From: Aureobasidium sp. EXF-3400
Lineage: Eukaryota > Ascomycota > Dothideomycetes > Dothideales > Saccotheciaceae
Reading direction: 5' to 3'
NCBI GenBank assembly: GCA_024195585.1
Contig: SWBL01000044.1
Coordinates: 145,259 to 209,258, forward strand
DNA length: 64,000 nucleotides
Below are positions 55,101 through 64,000 of this stretch, in pieces (position 1 is the first letter of the stretch; the number at the start of each line of letters is the position of its first letter). The translations under genes and the position numbers were made by a program. The notes under the pieces are model-generated. The model saw nothing but the letters and a program-made list of their open reading frames with translations. It did not search any database and had not been told where the DNA came from.

Positions 55101-55966
55101 ATCGTAGGCATTACTTTTGATACCAGCCATCTGCCGTAGTAGAGAGCTTCGTGCTTTCCTATCCCAAGCACGAATCACGACGGGTGCTAACGGCAGCCAA
55201 ATTGACGAGAAAGACTTTGTGACAAGAATCTATAACTCGGTTACAGACGGCATGGAGGAGTTCTTGGGCAATATACCCGTCCTCGACCAACTCTCAGTCG
55301 CTGGCCAGAACCTGATATCAGCAGCCACTGCCCAGATGAGCGGAGTACCGCTGAACCCCAATGCCCCTGAGTTCTCAACAGATCCAGCTTCCGCTGCCGA
55401 AGCCGAAGCCGAGATCAATGCTTTCGAAGACCGGGAGGCAGAACCATTCGTCAAGCCCATCTGCGACATATTCCTGGAAATTTTCGAATTACAGAAAGGT
55501 ACCAGCTGGTTACGAGGGCGTGCCGTAGTCGTTGTGTTGCACCAACTCCTCGGCGGCACTATCGAACGTAAGGTCCGAGATGCGGCTAAAGGGTTCGGGC
55601 AAGAAGACTCGATCATACGCTATCTTGATCTTGTCAAGAACATCATGTGGCCAGATGGTCAAATGAAACAAGGCGGTGTCCCACGAACGGCAGCGCAAAA
55701 AGCAGCAAGTCAGAAGGAAGCAGGTCTTTTGCTTGCGACACTGGTACCGGACCTGGCTGGAAGTGTGGTAGGGAGGCAGAATGCGCAGGCGGCGAGTAGA
55801 AAGGTGTTTGCAATGCTGAATAACCAGCGTCTGAAGTAAGTTTGCCCTCGTCTTCCCTTTGGGTTGTCGATGAATTCATTGACTAACATGACACAGTACA
55901 CATTTGGTGTTTACGCTGTTGGACGAGTTAATAGGCACTGTTTTTCCTGAAGCAGTCACACGATGA
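52145..55966 (+). CDS. MDM1: Sorting nexin Mdm1 (PXA-RGS-PX-nexin C)
   Basis: Four exons (52145-54791, 54842-55056, 55108-55835 and 55897-55966) give 1219 residues. Two membrane helices (about 8-26 and 32-52) anchor the N-terminus in the ER. A PXA domain follows (about 100-290: SIDGLLDFVLRDFITVWYKN), then an RGS domain (about 427-570: GLSYFMEYMDRKGRMRLVQF), a disordered Ser/acidic linker, and a PX domain rebuilt across two junctions (about 855-975: RRYSEFHELNKRLRARFP). A C-terminal nexin domain (FLEIFELQKGTSWLRGRAVV) ends the protein. Mdm1/SNX13-family proteins tether ER to vacuole or endosome. The final 70-base exon closes the nexin domain after a 61-nt intron. Confidence 0.93.
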
Positions 55967-56271
55967 TAGAGATTACATGATACCAGTTCAAAGCTTTGAC
56001 CAGATGCTTTTCTTTATTGATTCTCACTTGTCTAAATCTTGACCATTGTTGCTGTGCGGTATACTGGTAGCGAGATTCAGTTGTTGTGCTTGTCTTGTTG
56101 CTGGCGTTTGCATGAGAGCTTGCGCGATTGTCCCCTCTTCGTGACTGCCGCGAGTGAACCCAACACCACACGCACCTTCTTCCCTTTTCTTCACCAACAC
56201 TTTCTTCAGTTCTTTAACATCAGCTAAACACATCTTCGAGCCATCATCTGCATCGCGCAGACACCGCAACC
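55967..56271. other. Intergenic region between MDM1 and the coiled-coil gene
   Basis: About 305 bases with the 3' flank of MDM1 and the CT-rich promoter of the next gene. No other feature. Confidence 0.5.
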
Positions 56272-57788
56272 ATGAATCCCCGCGCTCCTCACTACAAACA
56301 CCAGTCATCGTCCGCTTCTTCTGTCAAGCCCATAGATCTCGACAGCATGTATGGAAGCTTGAGTAGAACTTTCGTACCCGCTTCTACTCCCACCATGAAC
56401 AGCACATCTGTGCCTGCTTCTACTCCTGCCCCGAGCAGCACGCGCGGTACACCATTTTCCACCATGAGCAACAACACATGCGAGCCGCCCACTCACAGCC
56501 GCTCGCTTGTTAAGTACAAGCCTCAAAGCTCTGATGTAAGTGCTTGCTTCATTGCTATTAGCTCTTACTAACATTCACAGGACGAAAAGCTGCTTGAGCG
56601 TGCACGCGGCGAGCAGCAGGACCAGATCCAGCTACAGATGCACACCAAGATCCTCCGCCTAGAGGACCAGGTCAAAGGCTTGCTGGATCAACGCACAGCC
56701 TTCGAGGAGAGACAAGCCGAGACCGAACAAATCATCGAAGAGCTCAGACGCGATGTCGTTTTCCTCAAGACTCAACGCCAACAGCACCACGACAAGCTTG
56801 ACGTCTGCAAGCGTGGTGTAGACGACAATGCCAGACATGCCCAGACTCTGGAACAGCGCATCAAAGCAATCCCTGGAAATTTGGAGCCTCGTTTCCAGCA
56901 CCACGTCACACGCATCGACAAGATTCAGAGTCTTGTACGCAGTTTTGGAGTCCAGATCAAGCAGCACAACGTGCAGGTGGAGCAGACCGCTACCGCGAAG
57001 AGCCGCGATGGTTCACAGTATGGTCAAGCCTCTGAGCACTCTGGAGGCAAGTCACAACTTGGATGACCAATATGATTCGCACTAACGGCTTCCAGTTGCA
57101 CAACTTACCTCAAGTATCAACAAGCTAGAGGTCACTCAGGACAAGCACGAATCCTACCTCCAGACTATTGGAGAAAATCTGTTTGCTCACCAGACCAGAA
57201 TGGAGACAGTCAACAAGGCCATAGACGATGTTCGCTCCAAAGTCGAGATACTGAGCACTGTCAACTCTGGACTCCGTGGCACCGAGAACTCAGCACCTAA
57301 GGGCAGCCTCATCAAGATGGACGCGACTACTGACGCCATCTTCAAGCTCCAGGCTAAGGTCGATCGCCTGACTGAGCAAGTCCGTCACCAAGGCAATGGC
57401 GCAGAGGATCCCAACAACGACAAGGAACTTCTCGTCCAAATGGGTGAACTACGCGGGAAGATCAACTCGATGGAGAGGGATTTGGTAAGTCATCAACGCC
57501 GCGTGATGGTAGTCAAGACTAACACTCGCTGTACAGGGCATGCAGGCTGAAATGCAACGCATCATGGACGAAATTGCAATGGCTCACAAGCTAAGACTGG
57601 AGACGACGTTCTACCAGCTGACCAAGGAATATGAGGGTAGGTGTGCCCCCGAAGATATCCAGTTCGAACATCTGGATGAAGACCAGCTCTTCATGGTCAG
57701 ACAGCGAGTTCTCGAGCGCTTGTCTGTCGAAGACGGAGTGCAGTGTGAGTTTGAGCGCCTCAAGGAGTCTCAGCAGATGTATTCCTAG
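56272..57788 (+). CDS. Unrecognised coiled-coil protein (contains a GC-AG intron)
   Basis: Four exons (56272-56535, 56581-57046, 57096-57484 and 57537-57788) give 456 residues. The first 88 residues are Ser/Thr/Pro-rich and disordered. From exon 2 on, the protein is nearly continuous coiled coil (LEDQVKGLLDQRTAFEERQ, EQIIEELRRDVVFLKTQR, KLEVTQDKHESYLQ, FKLQAKVDRLTEQVR). The second intron uses a GC donor (GGAG|GCAAGT) with a CACTAACG branch; no GT donor nearby preserves the frame. There is no catalytic motif, membrane helix or signal peptide. It could be a structural or septal/spindle component, but I do not recognise it. Confidence 0.7.
57047..57095 (+). other. GC-AG intron
   Basis: A 49-nt intron begins GCAAGT after ...GGAG and ends TTCCAG, with CACTAACG as branch sequence. 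Joining around it restores GVAQLTSSINKLE in phase and keeps the coiled coil continuous. GC donors are the known minor class of U2 introns and normally need a strong flanking match, as here. Confidence 0.7.
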
Positions 57789-58146
57789 TCACGTAGTCTC
57801 GACAGTAGATTCGAAGGATGGTCGGTGGGTGTTGCAGAGGGCTGAGGCTGGGCATTGGAGCATAAGAAGGAGAAGGAGAATCACACTTGCTCATACAGTG
57901 AGACTAGATAGCGGCAGATAATCAAAAGTCTATATCAGTCACCCGAATTCTTGATGGTATTCTGTGAATTGATGATGTTAAAAAAACGCTATGAGCATGT
58001 CGTCGGGGGTGGAGCGGAAATGTGGAGTTGATAGGCGCGGCAGAAAAAGGCGGTCAGGATAATATTCCATGGGCCATGTTTTTTTGCCAGGGTCGAGACG
58101 CTGCCCAGAGTCAGACATTTGTACATTATACAACTTTTCCAACACA
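57789..58146. other. Intergenic region upstream of PUF6
   Basis: About 360 bases; nothing beyond the 3' flank of the coiled-coil gene and the PUF6 promoter is seen. Confidence 0.5.
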
Positions 58147-60307
58147 ATGGCTGGAATCAAGCGCAAGGAAGCACCCAAGGCTGTCGCCGCCGTGAGATCC
58201 GGATCAGAAAAGAAGCAGAAGCTGGCCTCGACAGGCTCATCCAAGAAGAAGGCCGCCCCGATCAAGGAACCCACTCCCGAATCCGACGAGTCGAGCGAGA
58301 GCGAAGATGAACTGGACGGAGACGACGATGCCATGTCTGGCGTCGAACTAGAGGCTGGCAATAGCGAGTCGGACGACAAGAAGATCAGAAGTACGTCAAG
58401 GACAAGAGCAGTCAATGGACACGCGACTGACACAAGCTGTAGCTGGACAATCATCCGCAGAGGCACACGCCGCCCAGCGCGCTCTAGCGAAGGAGCGCAA
58501 AGCCGCCAAACCCAACGCAGACATCATCGGCCGCAGCAAGAAGATCTGGGAGAGACTGCGCAGGAAGTCGCATGTGCCCACCGAGGAGCGCAAGGCTCTG
58601 GTCAGCGAGCTGTTCGAGATTATCACCGGCAGAGTGCGCGACTTTGTCTTCAAGCACGACAGTGTGCGTGTCATCCAGTGCGCCCTCAAGTACTCCAACA
58701 TGCAACAGAGGAAGCAAATCGTCACAGAGCTCCGTACCGACATGCGCGAGCTGGCCGAGAGCAAGTACGGCAAGTTCTTGGTCGCCAAGATGGTCGTCGA
58801 AGGGTTTGTTTGACCTCCCTCTTCAATCTTTTCCGAGCTAACAAGATGTTGCAGAGATGCCGAGATCCGCAACATGGTCGTGCCTCAGTTCTACGGTCAC
58901 GTCCGTCGCTTGATCAACCACCCCGAAGCCGCCTGGATCGTCGACGACATCTACCGCCAGGTCGCTACCTCTTCACAAAAGGCCCTCATGCTCCGCGAAT
59001 GGTACAGTGCCGAGTACGCCATCTTCGGCAAGACCAAGGCTGGTCAGGTTCAGGCCGACGAGAAGGTCACAGCCGATCTGAAGTCTATTCTGGAAGAAAG
59101 CCCCGAGAAGAAGAAGCCCATGATGCAATATCTCCAACAACTTATCAACCAGCTCGTCCAGAAGAAGATGACTGGCTTCACCATGCTGCACGACGCCATG
59201 CTCCAGTACTTCCTCAACACAACCCCTGGCACTCCCGAGGCTGCTGAATTTCTTGAACTACTCAAGTCGGATCTGGATGAGGAGAACGGTGGTGATCTTC
59301 TCAAGAACTTGGCTTTCACAAAGAACGGCAGCCGTGTCGTGTGTTTGGCTCTTGGTTACGGAACTGCAAAGGACCGCAAGCTCATTCTCCGTGTTTACAA
59401 GGATGCCGTTGAGATGATGGCTCTCGATCCCAACGCCCACACTGTTTTGCTTGCCGCCATGGACACCGTCGATGACACAAAGATGACCGCCAAGGCCCTG
59501 TTCCCTGAACTGCTGGGAGAGAACATCAAAGACGAGACCGAACGCGAGAACCGTCTTGTTGACCTCATTTCTCACCTGACTGCCCGTATCCCGCTACTTT
59601 ACCCTCTTGCTGGACAAGCCAAGTGGCTGGTATCTGACGTTCAGAAGAACATCATCGCCGAGGTACACTCCGTACGTGAGGTTACCTCCAAGAAGAACCC
59701 CGAGATTCGTCGCTCAGAACTCATCGCATACATGTCACCTTATTTGCTACCCATCATTCAAACCCGTGCCGCCGACCTTGCAGGTGTTGGCTTTGGCTGT
59801 CAATACATCAGTGAGGTTCTTCTGGAAGCTCAAGGTGACAAGAAGGCAGCTTGCGAAGCAGTTGTCGCTTTGACCGAGGGTGACGTGTCATCAGAGGGCC
59901 ACATTGCACAAAATGCAGCAGGCGGCAAGATGCTGAGAGCATTGGTCAGTGGTGGCAAGTTCGATCCCGAGACAAAGACCGTACAACTGGTCGAGCCTCG
60001 CCTCGGCTTCGGTGATATGCTGTTCAAGACACTCAAGGGCAAGTTCGTCGAGTGGGCAACAAGCCCTTCAAGTTTCGTCGTTGTACAGCTGCTTGAGAGC
60101 GAAGACGTCAGCGATGCCAACAAGAAGGTCGTCCGCGACGAACTGTCAAAGGGCAAGAAGACATTGGAGAAGGCAGCCAAGGGCGAGGACGCCCCTTCGA
60201 AAAAGGCACCCGTCGAGTCAAGCGACAAGAACAAAAAGAAGAAGACGACCGCAGGGCCGAGGGGCAATGCAGGTGCGAAGATTCTGCTCGAAAAGTTGAG
60301 TAAATAA
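58147..60307 (+). CDS. PUF6: Pumilio-family ribosome-biogenesis protein Puf6
   Basis: Three exons (58147-58390, 58443-58803 and 58855-60307) give 685 residues. The N-terminal 80 residues are Lys- and Ser/Asp/Glu-rich, as in nucleolar proteins. Pumilio-type repeats start near residue 130 (DFVFKHDSVRVIQCALKY, ESKYGKFLVAKMVVEG) and continue as degenerate repeats through the GFTMLHDAML and FTKNGSRVVCLALGYG units. A CPL domain follows (about 380-600). The C-terminus is basic. Puf6 binds 7S/27S pre-rRNA and, in yeast, ASH1 mRNA. Domain order, with the CPL region, separates it from mRNA-decay Puf proteins. Confidence 0.92.
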
Positions 60308-61155
60308 GTGTAGGTGCATTCTTTTCATGTCGGTGTTGGTTATGTAACTCTCAAAAATACCCAGCAGTGTTTTATTTCTCTTTTCCAGCATCGTCTGTCG
60401 TCTCTCGACTTGCCTCCTGACCCGAGACTCTGTTTATTCTGAACTCTTTCTGCAACTGCCCATGTGCTAAACTCTGTCACGCCCACTTCGCTCTCACGAC
60501 AACACACAGGCGGCGCTAAAGCCATCGAAATGCACAGTTCTTCCTAGACGGTAGTAAAGACCATAGAGAATCGATAACATCACGACTCTCAGTGGACACA
60601 TCCCACCTGCCAAAGGAACTGTGCATTTCTGTAGCTGTTCCCGTAACATATCTTTGCACACATGGGGTGGAAGCTTTTTCTATACTTGCAAGAGCTTGGC
60701 TTTGGATGGATTGATCAACGAAGTGACTACCAGAGTTCTGATCTTCACTTGGCCTGAAGCTGATCTATCAGCTTCGCCCAAAACGACACCCCATCTTACC
60801 AATCTCCTGCCAACCGAGACAAGATTAACCTTGGACACTACGGTAATTTAACGTCGGCGACACCCATGTCGACAGCATCGTCGTGGTCGTCGCTATTGCT
60901 TTGGTTCGTGTGATTTGGTGATCACTTGCCTGGACCGGAACGTCGATTTGGAAAGCACGCTTCACTTACTTTTGTCGACCGATCATTTTCACTCCAATCC
61001 ATTCACAGGTTGTGACTTCCTTCATATAAAATAGCCTTCCTCCTTCCTTCCTTTCCCATCTACTTTGTCACCTACCCTCAGCCCAATTCGATACTCGGAG
61101 GGATTCAACTCCCTTTATACCTTACCTTACCTCATCATACCATACCATATCGACA
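60308..61155. other. Intergenic region upstream of the F-box gene
   Basis: About 850 bases ending in a TATA-like element and a long CT-rich tract. No open frame with protein-like composition was found. Confidence 0.55.
61022..61060 (+). promoter_or_regulatory. TATA-like element followed by CT-rich tract (F-box gene promoter)
   Basis: CATATAAAATAG is followed immediately by repeated CCTT units. TATA plus a pyrimidine tract upstream of the start site is a classic strong-promoter arrangement in filamentous fungi. It lies about 95-135 bases before the ATG at 61156. Confidence 0.45.
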
Positions 61156-62793
61156 ATGTCTCCTTCAACTCGCAGACCTCGTCCACAAGGTCGTGCCAAA
61201 AGGCACAAAGCACGTTCAGATTCACCACGTACCTTTGAGATCCTACCAGTCGAGGTAAGGCTAACTATTGTCCCAAGTCGAGACATTGTCTTTCCAATCT
61301 CATACTTCCACGTACTAAATGTGCTCCAGATTCGACAGTCCATCGCTGGCTATCTCGACGATAAATCAGTCACATCGTATCGACTCATATGCACTTCGAC
61401 AAAGCACGCCCTCGACGAAGATGAAGGTTCCTTCTGGCGTACAAGGTTCCTTGATACCTTCGATCATCCTCAAAAAATTCCCACGGGCGAACGCTCAGTC
61501 GTCAACGAGTGGTTCAAGAAGCGATACCAGTGCCGTAAACGTATCGAACGCCAAAAGTTCAGCTTCCAGGTCGGAAACACTGAGAGGGAAATGGAATGCC
61601 TGTCATTGATGAGAGATCTGATTAACGGTACGTGTGCGCGTCTGATGCCTCGATGATCTCGCTGATGAAAGTGCCAGAGTCCTTCAACATCAACCCTCAT
61701 CGAGCCAATAAGCAGATCACAACTCGTTCCCACAACATGGACCGCCTCGAAGCAATCGTCAAGGCCACCGGCCTGCTCGAATGTGTGTTCCGCTGCGTTC
61801 GTGTCGGAGGCAGAATACTGGTACCCAACCCAGTCTTGCTCACCTTACAGCTCATTCTCACTCATCTCGCCTTGACCGCTTCGACTACCTCGAACATTAC
61901 CAAAGCTTGGGGCTTCTCCGACTCTCAAACGTTGGTTTATACTCATAACTCGATACGCCCCATCTTCAAGGGTCCCAACAGTCAAGAGATTGATATCGAG
62001 TGGACTCTGCATGTCGCGAACTTCTTCAAGAACCACTTGCTCAATCAACACGAATTGACTCATGTCCTCTATGGTGATCTGACTGCATCTGAACGTCCTC
62101 AATGCTGGAACAAGCCTATCTCGACCACCCCTCTGAAGCTCGGCAAGCATTGGAAAGGCAGCTATGCCTATGTTGACCACGATGAACTTGTTCTCATACG
62201 CGAAGGCCATAACGAGAACTATCCGATTCCGGACCACATGAGTGGCGATGGTACCGACCAACCTTTCCAGGTGAGTTCTTCTTCGATTGTGCAACAATTC
62301 AATGATCGTACTGACATCGACATAGGCCCTCTGTCTCGACTTCCCCAAGGAGGACCCAGAATCTTGGCCTGTCCTCTTTGAACTAATCCTCAAGTCACGT
62401 ACCAAGATACAATACCGCACAGCCACCACACGAGCCCAAAGACGAGCCACTGGTCCTCATGCCTTGCCACCAGGCGAACCAGTGTCCTTCTGCTTCAAGG
62501 GTGAAGGTGAAGATGGCAACGAAAAATTCCAGGCATCCGGCTACTTCAACCCTCTACCGCCCCAACACGGAGTGCCTGGATGGCATCGCATGACCATGAT
62601 GAAGTACTGGGAAGATGAGCATGGCGATATGGACGTCAGCTCTCTGTGGGCCTATGAGGGCGTGGTCTTGCCTGGAGGGATGATCATGCTGGGACGCTGG
62701 TGGCATCCTTCTGGCGACGACGGCGAGTACTCGGGTCCTTTCATCTTCTGGAACGTCGACGCCAGCATGCCCGCTGATGGCGAAGCATTCTGA
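61156..62793 (+). CDS. F-box protein of unknown target
   Basis: Four exons (61156-61254, 61330-61627, 61678-62270 and 62326-62793) give 485 residues. The N-terminus is basic (RRPRPQGRAKRHKAR). The F-box core is at about 26-65: FEILPVE joined to IRQSIAGYLDDKSVTSYRL, then the CTSTKHALDED helix, with the L-P-x-E-I hallmark rebuilt across the first junction. The rest resembles fungal F-box proteins with a Trp-rich C-terminal domain (MKYWEDEHGDMDV, GRWWHPSGDDGEYSGPFIFW). The F-box should bind Skp1 in an SCF ubiquitin ligase; the substrate-binding half has no known repeat, so the target is unknown. Confidence 0.87.
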
Positions 62794-63576
62794 TATCAGC
62801 CATGACTTTTGTATCTCGTTTTTGTATTTCCCTTCTTCACTGGACACCAAAGAATACCATAACTTAATTAGTCAATCAGATGAATACCATCCTTACTCCT
62901 TCCTCTTTTGAACATGTCGTCGTGAGCAATAACAGCAAGTGTTGCTACCTCCCCAAGCGCAAAGGTATGTAATGCTTGTAGCTATATAAATGCACAATAC
63001 TCTTGTGAAACAAGATAGCATCCATCGAGATACGATATATCCTGGGCTCTCTTTGGACACATCTCGGATCTAGAGATTATTATGCTTTTTCATAGTCAGG
63101 TGGTCGCCCGAGACCTACGTGGAAGAAACATGGAAGTTTCAGACTTTAGCACAAGGGGGAGGAAGCATGAAGATGATAAGAAAGTGTAACACAGAGACGG
63201 CAGGCAGAGAAATTGAGCGAAGAGTGTTTTCAGATGGCAAGAAGTTTTGTAATTCTATTGTAATCTGTATCAAGTTATTTTTAAATTGACCACGCAGTTG
63301 AAATGCGGGTTCCATCCTTCTAAAGAGGGGAGATAACTCCCTCCCTTTTTTGTTGTTACTTTGTCCCCGCCTGGTATCATTGCACATGTTGAATCATCAT
63401 AAGCACCCCTTGTTGTTGTTCGCAGAGAGAAAAGATCAAAGAAGAATATCAAAGAGGAGTTGGAAGTGGCAAAGACAGCTTCACTCCTCTATGCTATGCA
63501 GAAAAAGTTTTGAAACGGGAAATGCTGTGGAGAGAGAAAGGAGAAGAGAAAGCGGCTGACAGAACTAGAAAAGCAT
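62794..63576. other. Convergent intergenic region before adenosylhomocysteinase
   Basis: About 780 bases between the stops of the F-box gene and adenosylhomocysteinase. Short frames only; nothing recognisable. Confidence 0.5.
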
Positions 63577-64000
63577 CTAGTATCTGTACATGTCGCTCTT
63601 GAAGGGACCCTCGACGGGGAGACCGAGGTACTCGGCCTGGACGTCGGTGAGGGTGGAGAGCTCGGCGTTGACGTGCTCGAGGTGGAGAAGAGCGACCTGC
63701 TCGTCGAGGATCTTGGGCAGGACGTAGACACCAACGGGCATGACACCGTTCTTGAGGTCACCGACACCCTCGCCCTCGTTGGCGCGGGCGAACTCGACGT
63801 ACTTCTTGCCGAAAGCCTCGTCGCCGGCCTTGTACAGCATGATCTGGGCAAGGACCTGGTTGGCGAAGGAGCAGGACATGACGAAGGAAGAGTGACCGGT
63901 GGCACAGCCAAGGTTGACGAGACGACCCTCGGCGAGGAGGATGATGTGACGGCCGGAAGGCATGAGGAAACGGTCGACCTGGGGCTTGATGTTCTGGACC
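63577..64000 (-). CDS. SAH1: Adenosylhomocysteinase, C-terminal part (5' end outside window)
   Basis: A minus-strand frame enters from the right edge and runs 140 codons to the stop at 63577. It covers the end of S-adenosylhomocysteine hydrolase. Blocks seen are [40 protein letters not shown], a [20 protein letters not shown] insert, [18 protein letters not shown], and the invariant C-terminus PFKSDMYRY, which reaches into the NAD site of the neighbouring subunit. The enzyme splits S-adenosylhomocysteine into adenosine and homocysteine in the methyl cycle. The insert with GVGD is typical of fungal enzymes. The rest of the gene is not in the window. Confidence 0.95.
   Translation of the reverse strand, partial: VQNIKPQVDRFLMPSGRHIILLAEGRLVNLGCATGHSSFVMSCSFANQVLAQIMLYKAGDEAFGKKYVEFARANEGEGVGDLKNGVMPVGVYVLPKILDEQVALLHLEHVNAELSTLTDVQAEYLGLPVEGPFKSDMYRY

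Noticed and set aside
1..64000. Mobile elements, viral relics, CRISPR arrays or secondary-metabolite core genes
   Set aside because: No transposase, reverse transcriptase, capsid, PKS, NRPS or terpene-synthase motif was found in any frame, and no long repeat was noticed by eye; a repeat-masking run could still reveal degenerate remnants.

Overview
The window is 64 kb of nuclear DNA from a filamentous ascomycete (Pezizomycotina). The evidence is dense genes on both strands, many short introns (about 44-91 nt) with GT..AG ends and CTAAC/CTGAC-type branch sites, and clear orthologues of fungal housekeeping genes. A Dothideomycete is my best guess from general gene character, held at low confidence. 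I see no transposon, virus, CRISPR array or secondary-metabolite core gene. About 31 protein genes, one low-confidence small gene and one intron-containing tRNA can be supported. Exon boundaries were set by hand from splice signals and were kept only where reading phase and family alignment agree.

Layout, left to right. 1-5 kb: a PHD-finger/kinase-like gene cut by the left edge, tRNA-Asp, a possible small minus-strand gene, and a GH64 glucanase-like gene. 5-11 kb: nucleoporin NUP84, a cyanamide-hydratase-like HD protein, and a TPT-family (nucleotide-sugar-transporter-like) carrier. 12-19 kb: UDP-glucose dehydrogenase, facing two tandem type II membrane glycosyltransferases of the PLOD-like type. 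19.5-31.5 kb: an unknown membrane protein, the AAA ATPase RIX7, ESCRT-III VPS20, a PITH protein, a DHX35-type helicase, CUE5, and a secreted agmatinase-like ureohydrolase. 31.7-34 kb: NOP4. 34-37 kb: a gene-poor stretch holding two related very small Cys/His-rich genes. 37-49 kb: a DAP1-like heme protein, BOR1, mitochondrial rhomboid PCP1, a TMA17-like chaperone, verprolin VRP1, an unknown mitochondrial membrane protein and mitochondrial prolyl-tRNA synthetase. 49-64 kb: MAK21, MDM1, a coiled-coil protein of unknown function, PUF6, an F-box protein, and the 3' part of adenosylhomocysteinase cut by the right edge.

Most genes are unrelated housekeeping functions. Four of them (RIX7, NOP4, MAK21, PUF6) act in 60S ribosome assembly. 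The most interesting neighbourhood is 9.6-18.9 kb. There a TPT carrier, the enzyme that makes UDP-glucuronate, and two paralogous Golgi-type glycosyltransferases sit together, which suggests a small nucleotide-sugar synthesis, transport and transfer module. The second point of interest is the pair of about 60-residue Cys/His proteins at 35.4-36.6 kb.
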